Origin: PALSA-894 sp049698215
GTDB lineage: Bacteria; Pseudomonadota; Alphaproteobacteria; Rhizobiales; Xanthobacteraceae
Assembly: GCA_049698215.1 (NCBI GenBank)
Contig: JBAVXH010000221.1
Coordinates: 1 to 14,356 of the forward strand
DNA: 14,356 nt
Direction of reading: 5' to 3'
Numbering within the stretch: the stretch's first letter is position 1; every line of letters begins with the position of its first letter. The notes beneath the pieces are model-generated. The model was not told the origin of the DNA. It was given only the letters and a program-made list of their open reading frames with translations, and did not search any database. This document shows, piece after piece, positions 1-6,200 of the stretch. A program made the translations under genes and the position numbers.

Positions 1-170
1 AGGCTGGCCTCGACGATATCAGCGGCAGCCGTGGCGGTGGCGGTGGCGGCGGCGGCGCCCAGCGCGCCGGGTTATTGGACAGCAATCAGGATGAAGGCGA
101 CGACTCGGACTTCGACGACAGCGGCGACGATGGGGACGATGACGACGGCGGTGATTCCGACACGGCGTAG
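1..170 (+). CDS. C-terminal tail of an unidentified protein (partial, 5' end outside window)
   Basis: An open frame whose first complete codon is at base 3 runs off the left edge and stops at TAG 168-170. The visible 55 residues start AGLDDISGSR, continue as a run of seven Gly (encoded by a GGY/GGC-type microsatellite around 36-59), and end in a very acidic Asp-rich tail (DEGDDSDFDDSGDD... ending GGDSDTA). It is followed 23 bases later by a strong hairpin terminator, which supports this as a real gene end. The other plus-strand frame, with an ATG at 31, translates to a Thr/Arg/Ala-rich shadow. Low-complexity Gly/Asp tails occur on many unrelated proteins, so I do not assign a family or function. 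Confidence 0.6.
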   Translation, partial: AGLDDISGSRGGGGGGGGAQRAGLLDSNQDEGDDSDFDDSGDDGDDDDGGDSDTA

Positions 171-192
171 GCGATCTGCCCTCACCGAAAGT

Positions 193-226
193 GAAAAGGC
201 CGCCGCAGATCTGCGACGGCCTTTTC
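193..226. terminator. Bidirectional intrinsic terminator between convergent genes
   Basis: GAAAAGGCCG (193-202) pairs perfectly with CGGCCTTTTC (217-226). One C/A mismatch (203/216) separates this from an inner CGCAG/CTGCG stem around a GATC-centred loop. A-rich sequence precedes the stem and T-rich sequence follows it, so a U-tract is produced on both strands. It lies between the end of the plus-strand gene at 170 and the end of the minus-strand L,D-transpeptidase at 247, as expected for a shared terminator. Confidence 0.85.
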
Positions 227-246
227 GTTTCAAATAGAGCGCGAGT

Positions 247-1038
247 TCAGATCACCACGACCTTCGTCCCCACCTTCACACGCCCGTAGAGATCGATCAC
301 GTCCTCATTGCGCATGCGGATGCAGCCGGAGGACACCGCGGTGCCGATGGTCCATGGCTCGTTCGAGCCGTGGATGCGATAGAGCGACGAGCCGAGATAC
401 ATGGCGCGCGCGCCGAGCGGGTTCTCCGGACCGCCCGACATGTGGCGCGGCAGGTCAGGGCGTCGCTGCAGCATTTCGGGCGGCGGTGTCCAGTCCGGCC
501 ACTCGGCTTTGCGCGTGACCGATTTCACACCGGCCCAGGTGAAGCCGGGACGGCCGACACCGATGCCGTAGCGTTTGGCTTTGCCGCCGTCCTCCACCAG
601 ATAGAGGAACTTGTTGGGCGTATCGATCACGATCGTGCCCGCTGCGTGCTTGCCGTCATAGGCGACGGACTGCGGCAGATAGCGCGGGTCGATCGCGGGA
701 CGCGCCGGCTCGGCCTGATACTGGTAGCCCTGCGGCTGGCCGAACAGCGAGCCACGCGACGCAAGGCTTTGCTCGTACGGTTGTCCGGCGCGCGGGTCGA
801 TGTATTGCGGCACCTGATAGGACGGCCGGACTGGTCGCGGCTCCGCGCCCGTGCCGTTGAAGATGAACTCGATGAACCCGCCGCCCATCTGGTGGCGTGG
901 GGCTGCGGCGTAGCGGACCTGCGGCTGGCCCTCGACCTGCTGCGAATAGACCTGTGGCGCCGAGTAGCGCTGGGCGGTTGCGGGAAAAACTGTGGCAAAA
1001 AACGTGATGACGGCGAGCGACACGGTGTGGCGGGACAT
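247..1038 (-). CDS. Exported L,D-transpeptidase (YkuD/ErfK family)
   Basis: A 263-residue exported protein. Enzymes of this family cross-link peptidoglycan 3-3 or attach proteins to meso-diaminopimelate in the periplasm. Residues 1-23 (MSRHTVSLAVITFFATVFPATAQ) are a Sec signal peptide with an ATA-Q cleavage region. A Pro/Gln/Tyr-rich linker follows, and the YkuD domain fills about 134-263, beginning GTIVIDTPNKFLYLVE. The catalytic signature is complete: H223-G-S, then the SSGCIRM motif with the nucleophile Cys239. The ATG at 1038 was chosen because it gives the signal peptide directly and has GAGAG seven bases upstream. In-frame starts further up (1056, 1155) add 6 or 39 residues that break the signal peptide arrangement. 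The gene converges on its left neighbour through a shared terminator. Its exact role among several rhizobial paralogues cannot be read from sequence. Confidence 0.92.
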   Translation of the reverse strand: MSRHTVSLAVITFFATVFPATAQRYSAPQVYSQQVEGQPQVRYAAAPRHQMGGGFIEFIFNGTGAEPRPVRPSYQVPQYIDPRAGQPYEQSLASRGSLFGQPQGYQYQAEPARPAIDPRYLPQSVAYDGKHAAGTIVIDTPNKFLYLVEDGGKAKRYGIGVGRPGFTWAGVKSVTRKAEWPDWTPPPEMLQRRPDLPRHMSGGPENPLGARAMYLGSSLYRIHGSNEPWTIGTAVSSGCIRMRNEDVIDLYGRVKVGTKVVVI

Positions 1039-1315
1039 TGACGTACTCTCGAACATGATCGTCACAAGCAAAGCCGGATGTCGGCTTCGCGTGCGCAAGA
1101 TCGTCGGAAAAGATGGAGCGTTTGGTAAACGGAACGCGGCGCGCGCGTTAATCACGTCGATTCAGATTCCATTCGTCATGTTACGGTTTATTTTGCGCAA
1201 AGGCGGATGGTTAATGCCGCGTATCGCGGGCGCAGGCTGCGGCACATCGGACGCGTGAACCTCATCTTAAATGCGCGCGCATACTTCTGCTTCGGGGATT
1301 GATCGAGGGGCGGCA

Positions 1316-2029
1316 ATGCTGGCGCGGCGCAAGCCATTTCGCGTTGAGACGATGTCGGGACGCGCGCACGGCCACGCGAATGGCCCCCCGCAGGCGCATC
1401 ATCACGAGATCATGAGCGAACTGCGCGCATTGCGCGCCCTGGTCAAGCCGGGCGAGCAGGCTTCGGCTCAGATGATCGACGCCTACAAGGCGCAAATGGC
1501 CGAAGCCGCGAAGCTCAAGAGCGAGCTCGACCTGATCTACGGCGCGATCAACCGCACCAAGCAGGAGATCGCGGCCGTGCATCTGACCGGCTTCCAGGGC
1601 CCGGAGATGGCGCGCGTCACCAACGAGCTCGATGCCATTGTCGGCGGGACGGAGAGCGCGACCGAGCAGATTCTGACCAATGCCGAAGAGATCGACCAGC
1701 TCGCCGCGACTCTCGCGCCGCGGCTCAAGAACGATCAGGACGCGGCGCTGATCGCCGACGTGCAGGATCGCGTGATCAAGATCTTCGAAGCCTGCAATTT
1801 CCAGGACCTGACCGGTCAGCGCATCACCAAGGTGGTGTCGACCCTGACATTCATCGAAACGCACATCGTGCGCATGATGGAGATCTGGGGCGGGCTGGAA
1901 GCCTTCAAGGACATCGAAGCTGAGAAGATCAGCAAGCCGGAGGGCGAAGCCGGCCTGCTCAACGGCCCGAAGATCGAAGGTGACGCCGGCCACGCCTCGC
2001 AGGACGACATCGACGCGCTGTTTGCCTGA
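1316..2029 (+). CDS. cheZ: CheZ-like CheY-phosphate phosphatase
   Basis: A 237-residue, mostly helical soluble protein that fits the CheZ family, which dephosphorylates CheY-P to reset flagellar motor signalling. The diagnostic stretch is NFQDLTGQ, in which Asp164 and Gln168 correspond to the catalytic Asp143/Gln147 of E. coli CheZ (established for the family). It follows a long heptad-rich helical region (about 45-160) as in the CheZ four-helix bundle. The last residues, SQDDIDALFA, resemble the C-terminal CheY-tethering peptide of CheZ and also the CheY-binding N-terminus of FliM. The start at 1316 is preferred because GAGGGG lies five bases upstream. An in-frame ATG at 1271 sits in a perfect 12-bp palindrome (1271-1282) without a ribosome binding site. 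No other chemotaxis or flagellar gene is in the window, so the partner CheY is elsewhere. Confidence 0.82.
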   Translation: MLARRKPFRVETMSGRAHGHANGPPQAHHHEIMSELRALRALVKPGEQASAQMIDAYKAQMAEAAKLKSELDLIYGAINRTKQEIAAVHLTGFQGPEMARVTNELDAIVGGTESATEQILTNAEEIDQLAATLAPRLKNDQDAALIADVQDRVIKIFEACNFQDLTGQRITKVVSTLTFIETHIVRMMEIWGGLEAFKDIEAEKISKPEGEAGLLNGPKIEGDAGHASQDDIDALFA

Positions 2030-2032
2030 GGA

Positions 2033-2076
2033 GCGATGCCAGGAAAAGTGGAAACCGGTTTTCCGTCCGGCATCGC
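2033..2076. repeat. Intergenic palindromic repeat, likely shared terminator-like hairpin
   Basis: GCGATGCC (2033-2040) is the exact reverse complement of GGCATCGC (2069-2076). Inside it GGAAAA (2042-2047) pairs with TTTTCC (2059-2064), leaving an 11-base loop containing ACCGG. The core around AAAGTGGAAACCGGTTTTCC resembles a dispersed palindromic element that I recall as frequent between genes of rhizobial genomes (RIME-like); that identification is from memory and not checked. It begins four bases after the cheZ stop and ends nine bases before the 3' end of the convergent RES toxin gene, so its transcript would fold on either strand and could end or stabilise both mRNAs. Confidence 0.7.
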
Positions 2077-2084
2077 GACCAAAA

Positions 2085-2546
2085 TCAAGACTTCACGAAC
2101 GCCATCAGCCGCGAGTCGAACGCGGCGCGCATCGCCGATGTCAGGCTGATGCGCGCAGCACCAGGGTGCGCCGGGTTGAGCAAGTAGTTGCTCGCATCCG
2201 GCACGATTGCCGAGGGCACACAGAGCAACGCCGCCGAAGCGTCACGCAGCCAGTTGTCTCCAAGGGTGCGCGTGACCGCGACTTGCTCCCGCCAGCCATC
2301 GGCCAATTCGCGCTTATCCAGACGCGTGATCGACAGATCGTCCGGAACGTCGACGCCCAACAATTGATAGTGTGTCGGCAAGTCCTCGGAGTCGATTTCG
2401 AGATGCACCATCACTTCGAGAAGCGCGGACGCGGGGTGGTCGGCGAGATAGACCACGCGCCGGCCGCGCGTGTGCCAGCGGCCCGACGCATGGAGCCCGC
2501 CTTCGCCGCTTAGACTGGCGTGATTGGAAATCCGCCAAAGCCGCAT
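2085..2546 (-). CDS. RES-domain toxin (NAD+-degrading) of a type II toxin-antitoxin pair
   Basis: A 153-residue protein covering a complete RES domain. The family is named for conserved Arg, Glu and Ser residues; here they are probably Arg23 (in SGRWHTRG, followed by VVYLA), Glu44 (in SALLEVMVHL) and Ser112 (in LLCVPSAIVP), with the family's NxxLNP-like element as SNYLLNP at 119-125. Characterised RES toxins such as MbcT degrade NAD+ by phosphorolysis or hydrolysis and arrest growth. The gene follows the antitoxin on the same strand and frame as TGA-ACG-ATG, only three bases between stop and start, so translational coupling is likely. No truncation or missing motif is visible, so the toxin looks intact. 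Confidence 0.9.
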   Translation of the reverse strand: MRLWRISNHASLSGEGGLHASGRWHTRGRRVVYLADHPASALLEVMVHLEIDSEDLPTHYQLLGVDVPDDLSITRLDKRELADGWREQVAVTRTLGDNWLRDASAALLCVPSAIVPDASNYLLNPAHPGAARISLTSAMRAAFDSRLMAFVKS

Positions 2547-2549
2547 CGT

Positions 2550-2963
2550 TCAGGCGAAGATGCCGTGTTCGATGCGAAACAGCATTTCCTCGACCACGCG
2601 CGCGCCCGCTTCGCTTGCGAGATACGCGAGCGGCGTCTCGCCCTTCAATTCGCGTTTCGGCTTGCGCAGCCAGCGCCGCGCCTTCTCGGGCTCGCCGAAC
2701 ACCCGTTCGGCCTGTTCGGCAATGCGATCGAGCCGTAGCGCCTTGTCGGTCTCCTCGATGGTGAGGGGCTCATTCGCTGCATTCCGGCGTGCGAGCGTCC
2801 GTTTCGGCACGACAAGCGCAAAGATTTCGTCCTCGCTGTAGCCGTGGCGCGAGAGCGCGGCGAGTGCGTTGGTCCCGACTCGATTGTCATCGATTGGGAA
2901 CGTGGTTGGCCGCTCAGCGAAGCCGGAGATTGGAACGGGTTTCTTGCGCATGACTAGTGCCAT
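2550..2963 (-). CDS. MbcA/ParS/Xre-type antitoxin paired with the RES toxin
   Basis: A protein of about 137 residues. The C-terminal part (VFGEPEKARRWLRKP, then LKGETPLAYLASEAGARVVEE and LFRIEHGIFA) matches the MbcA/ParS toxin-binding domain (formerly DUF2384): a helix with an A..WL pattern, a LxGxTPLxxL loop, and a final I.HG.FA. The preceding region (about 30-85) is helical and could be the Xre-like DNA-binding part, but I see no certain helix-turn-helix. In this family the antitoxin's C-terminus plugs the RES active site. The start is uncertain: ATG 2963 (MALVMRKK) or ATG 2951 (MRKK), neither with a good ribosome binding site. A GTG at 3017 would add 18 residues. The two ATGs lie in or beside an inverted repeat that may be the autoregulatory operator. 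Confidence 0.85.
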   Translation of the reverse strand: MALVMRKKPVPISGFAERPTTFPIDDNRVGTNALAALSRHGYSEDEIFALVVPKRTLARRNAANEPLTIEETDKALRLDRIAEQAERVFGEPEKARRWLRKPKRELKGETPLAYLASEAGARVVEEMLFRIEHGIFA

Positions 2964-2990
2964 TTGCCCAAAACAATGCACAAAGTGGCA
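2958..2990 (-). promoter_or_regulatory. Inverted repeat over the antitoxin start, candidate autoregulatory operator
   Basis: TGCCA-TTTG at 2958-2966 is repeated in inverted orientation as CAAAGTGGCA at 2981-2990, with one extra base in the second arm and a 14-base spacer. It covers the antitoxin ATG at 2963 and its 5' leader. Xre-RES and similar antitoxins commonly repress their own promoter (family knowledge), so an operator here is plausible. No clean -35/-10 pair was identifiable for the toxin-antitoxin transcript, so the assignment stays tentative. Confidence 0.4.
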
Positions 2991-3054
2991 TTTTCGTTCC
3001 GACTTGTCCAGCCCCACCCCAAGGTCATGAACAAAAAGGCTTTTTCGGAACGGC

Positions 3055-3083
3055 TTTGCGCCGCGCCATTCCCCTGCTACAAG
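3055..3083 (+). promoter_or_regulatory. Candidate sigma-70-type promoter of the leader peptide/ileS transcript
   Basis: TTTGCG (3055-3060) and TACAAG (3078-3083) are separated by 17 bases, the optimal spacing. TACAAG is a close match to a -10 box and TTTGCG a weaker -35. Initiation 7-9 bases after the -10 would fall at 3090-3092, on or next to the ATG of the Ile-rich leader ORF at 3092. The transcript would then be leaderless, which also explains the absence of a ribosome binding site before that ORF. This is an inference from spacing only. Confidence 0.45.
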
Positions 3084-3091
3084 CGCGCCCC

Positions 3092-3145
3092 ATGAGTGCG
3101 CGCATCATTATCGTGATTCCGATTACCGGCCCGGCCTCCGCCTGA
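3092..3145 (+). CDS. Isoleucine-rich leader peptide upstream of ileS
   Basis: A 17-codon ORF encoding MSARIIIVIPITGPASA, ending at TGA 3143-3145, 64 bases before ileS. Codons 5-11 are Ile-Ile-Ile-Val-Ile-Pro-Ile, so five of seven consecutive codons are isoleucine, the amino acid charged by the synthetase encoded next. Such clustering of the cognate codon in a tiny ORF before an aminoacyl-tRNA synthetase or amino-acid biosynthesis gene is the hallmark of ribosome-mediated attenuation. It has no ribosome binding site, but the candidate promoter puts transcription start at the ATG. Rhizobial leader peptides such as trpL of Sinorhizobium are known to be translated from leaderless mRNA. Alternative explanation: chance AT-rich codons in an intergenic region. 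A longer ORF upstream in the same frame (ATG 2957) is not needed. Confidence 0.65.
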   Translation: MSARIIIVIPITGPASA

Positions 3146-3177
3146 TTCAGGCCGAGCCCGGGACGAAGCCTGTTTTT
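3132..3177 (+). promoter_or_regulatory. Candidate attenuator: competing hairpins before ileS
   Basis: Two mutually exclusive foldings share the segment CAGGC (3148-3152). Antiterminator-like: CGGCCT (3132-3137) with AGGCCG (3149-3154), or GCCTGA (3140-3145) with TCAGGC (3147-3152). Terminator-like: CAGGC (3148-3152) with GCCTG (3168-3172), followed immediately by TTTTT (3173-3177). The terminator stem is only 5 bp with a 15-base loop, so it is not strong. The leader stop codon lies only two bases before the shared segment, which is closer than in the E. coli trp model. The regulatory reading depends on the Ile-rich ORF that precedes it. Confidence 0.45.
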
Positions 3178-3209
3178 CCGCGCCACCCTTTCAATCCAGC
3201 GATCCCGTC

Positions 3210-6200
3210 ATGACCGAAGCCCGCGACTACAGCGCGACGCTGTTCCTGCCGCAGACCGATTTTCCGATGCGTGCCGGCCTGCCGGCCAAGGAGCCGGAGA
3301 TTCTGGCGCGCTGGGAAAAGCTCGGCATGTACGGCCGCCTGCGTGCGGCGGCGCGCGGCCGCACCAAATTCGTGCTGCACGATGGCCCGCCTTATGCGAA
3401 CGGCAACATCCACATCGGCACCGCGCTCAACAAGATCCTCAAGGACGTGGTGACGCGTTCGCAGCAGATGCTCGGCTACGATTCCAACTACGTGCCGGGC
3501 TGGGACTGCCATGGCCTCCCGATCGAATGGAAGATCGAGGAGGAATACCGCGCCAAGGGCAAGAACAAGGATGCGGTGCCGACCAACGAATTCCGCGCCG
3601 AGTGCCGCGCCTTCGCGGAGCACTGGCTCGGCGTACAACGCGAGGAGTTCAAGCGTCTCGGCGTCGAGGGCGACTGGGACCACCCCTACACCACGATGAG
3701 CTTTGCGGCCGAGGCGCAGATCGCGCGCGAGCTGATGAAGTTTGCCGCCAACGGCACGCTCTATCGCGGCTCGAAGCCGGTGATGTGGAGCGTGGTCGAG
3801 AAGACTGCGCTCGCCGAGGCGGAGGTCGAGTACGAGGATTACGTTTCGGATCAGGTGTGGGTGAAGTTTCCGGTCCGCGGGGTTGGACCATTTGTTGGAA
3901 GCGTCGGTAGCGACGGAGAGCACGAGTTACAAACTCGTGCACTCAAAGCATCCGTCATCATCTGGACGACGACGCCCTGGACGCTGCCGGGCAATCGTGC
4001 CGTCACATTCTCGTCTAGGATCAAATACGGACTCTACAAGGTCACCGATGCGGCGCCGGGCAACTGGGCGAAGTTCGATGATCTGTTCATTCTCGCGGAG
4101 AACCTTGCCGGCGAGGTATTCAAGCAGGCCAAGGTCATGGCCTACGACAAGGTCACTGATTTGTCCGCCGATCTGCTGGCTGGGATGACGCTCAATCACC
4201 CGTTCCGTGGAAAGGGCTACGACTTCACTGTCCCGATGCTTGAGGGCGACCACGTCACCGACGATGCCGGTACCGGCTTCGTGCACACCGCGCCGGGTCA
4301 CGGCCGCGAAGATTTCGAGGTGTGGACCGCAAATGCGCGCGATCTTGAAGCGCGTGGTATCAACACCACGATTCCCTACACGGTCGACGAGAACGGCGCC
4401 TTCACCGAGCAGGCGCCGGGCTTCACAGGCAAACGGGTCATCACCGACAAAGGCGAAAAGGGCGACGCCAACGAGGCGGTGATCAAGGCGCTGATCGACG
4501 CCGGCATGCTGGTCGCGCGCGGGCGCCTGAAACACCAATATCCGCATTCCTGGCGCTCCAAGAAGCCGGTGATCTTCCGTAACACGCCGCAATGGTTCAT
4601 CGCGATGGACAAGCCCATTGCCGATGGCGGCGTCGCGAAGCCCGGCGATACGTTGCGCCACCGCGCGCTTGAAGCCATCAAGGCGACCCGCTGGGTCCCG
4701 GCCACTGGGCAGAACCGCATCACCGGCATGATCGTTGCGAAGCCGGACTGGGTGCTGTCGCGCCAGCGCGCCTGGGGTGTGCCGATCGCGGTGTTCGTGC
4801 GCGAGAAGGGCGACGGCTCGGTCGAAATCCTCAAGGACGAGGCGGTGAACACGCGCATCGGGGATGCTTTCGAGGCGGAGGGCGCGGACGCCTGGTACGC
4901 GGCGGGCGCACGCGAGCGTTTCCTCGGCAGCCTTGCGAACGAGCCGTGGCAGAAGGTCGACGACATCCTCGATGTCTGGTTCGACTCAGGCTCGACCCAT
5001 GCCTTTACGCTCGAAGACCCGCGCCATTTCCCGACGCTCGCCGGCATCCGGCGCAGGAAAGACGGCGGCGGCGACACCGTGATGTATCTGGAAGGCTCGG
5101 ACCAGCATCGTGGCTGGTTTCATTCCTCGCTGCTCGAAAGCTGCGGCACGCGCGGGGTTGCGCCCTTCGACGTGGTGCTCACTCACGGCTTCGTCCTCGA
5201 CGAAAAGGGCGAGGACAAGATGTCGAAGTCGCGCGGCAATACGATCTCGCCGCAGGAGGTGATGCGCACGCACGGTGCCGACATCCTGCGGCTATGGGTG
5301 GTCGCCTCCGACTTCACCGACGACATCCGCTTCGGGCCGGAAATCCTGAAGAACTTCGTCGATACCTATCGCAAGCTGCGCAACACGCTGCGCTGGATGC
5401 TCGGCAACCTCGCGCACTTCCGGCCTGAGGATCGCGTCGCGGTCGAGAAGATGCCGGAGCTCGAGCGGCTGATGCTGCATCGCCTCGCCGAGCTCGATGC
5501 GCAGGTGCGTCAGGCCTACGCCGAGTTCGACTACAAGCGCATCTTCGCAGGCCTGAACCAGTTCATGACCGTCGATCTCTCGGCGTTCTATTTCGACATC
5601 CGCAAGGACGCGCTCTACTGCGACCCGTATTCGTCGGTCACGCGCAAGGCGGCGCTCACGGTGATCGACGAGCTGTTCCGCTGCACCGTGACCTGGCTCG
5701 CGCCGATGCTCTGCTTCACCGCCGAGGAGGCCTTCCTCGCGCGCTATCCGGGTGCGGAGTCGTCCGTGCATCTCGAACTCTTCCCCGAGGTGCCGGTGAA
5801 CTGGCGCGATGACGCGCTCGCCGAGAAGTGGCGCAAGGTGCGTGACGTGCGCCGTGTGGTCACCGGCGCGCTCGAGCTGGAGCGCGCCGCCAAGCGCATC
5901 GGTTCGTCGCTGGAAGCAGCGCCCGTCGTCTATGTGTCCGATCCGGAGCTGTTCGCCGCGCTGGTCGACGTCGATCTTGCGGAAGTGTCGATCACGTCGG
6001 GTGCGACGCTGGTCGAAGGCGAGGGACCCTCGCAGGCGTTCCGGCTCGACGACGTGAAGGGCGTCGCCGTCGTGCCGAACCGCGCCGAAGGCACCAAGTG
6101 CGCGCGCTCCTGGAAAATCTCTACCGCCGTTGGCTCCGATCCGGAGTATCCCGAGGTCACGCCGCGCGACGCCCAGGCGCTGCGCGAGTGGGACGCGATG

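Noticed and set aside
34..59. G-rich triplet repeat as a G-quadruplex or CRISPR-like repeat
   Set aside because: It is simply the GGY/GGC run encoding poly-Gly. The G-tracts are only two long and there are no spaced repeats.
247..1155. N-terminally extended L,D-transpeptidase starting at 1155
   Set aside because: The extra 39 residues precede a complete signal peptide beginning at ATG 1038, which also has a ribosome binding site.
1271..1315. Earlier cheZ start at ATG 1271
   Set aside because: It lies within the palindrome ATGCGCGCGCAT and has no ribosome binding site, whereas ATG 1316 has GAGGGG five bases upstream.
1039..1315. Divergent promoters for the L,D-transpeptidase and cheZ, with GGTTAA/GTTAAT elements resembling CtrA half-sites
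   Set aside because: No pair of TTAA boxes at CtrA spacing and no clear -35/-10 pair could be placed. I see no other supportable feature in this stretch.
3030..3046. AAAAAGG-CTTTTT inverted repeat before the ileS promoter as a terminator
   Set aside because: The stem is nearly all A-T with almost no loop, and no gene ends into it on either strand.
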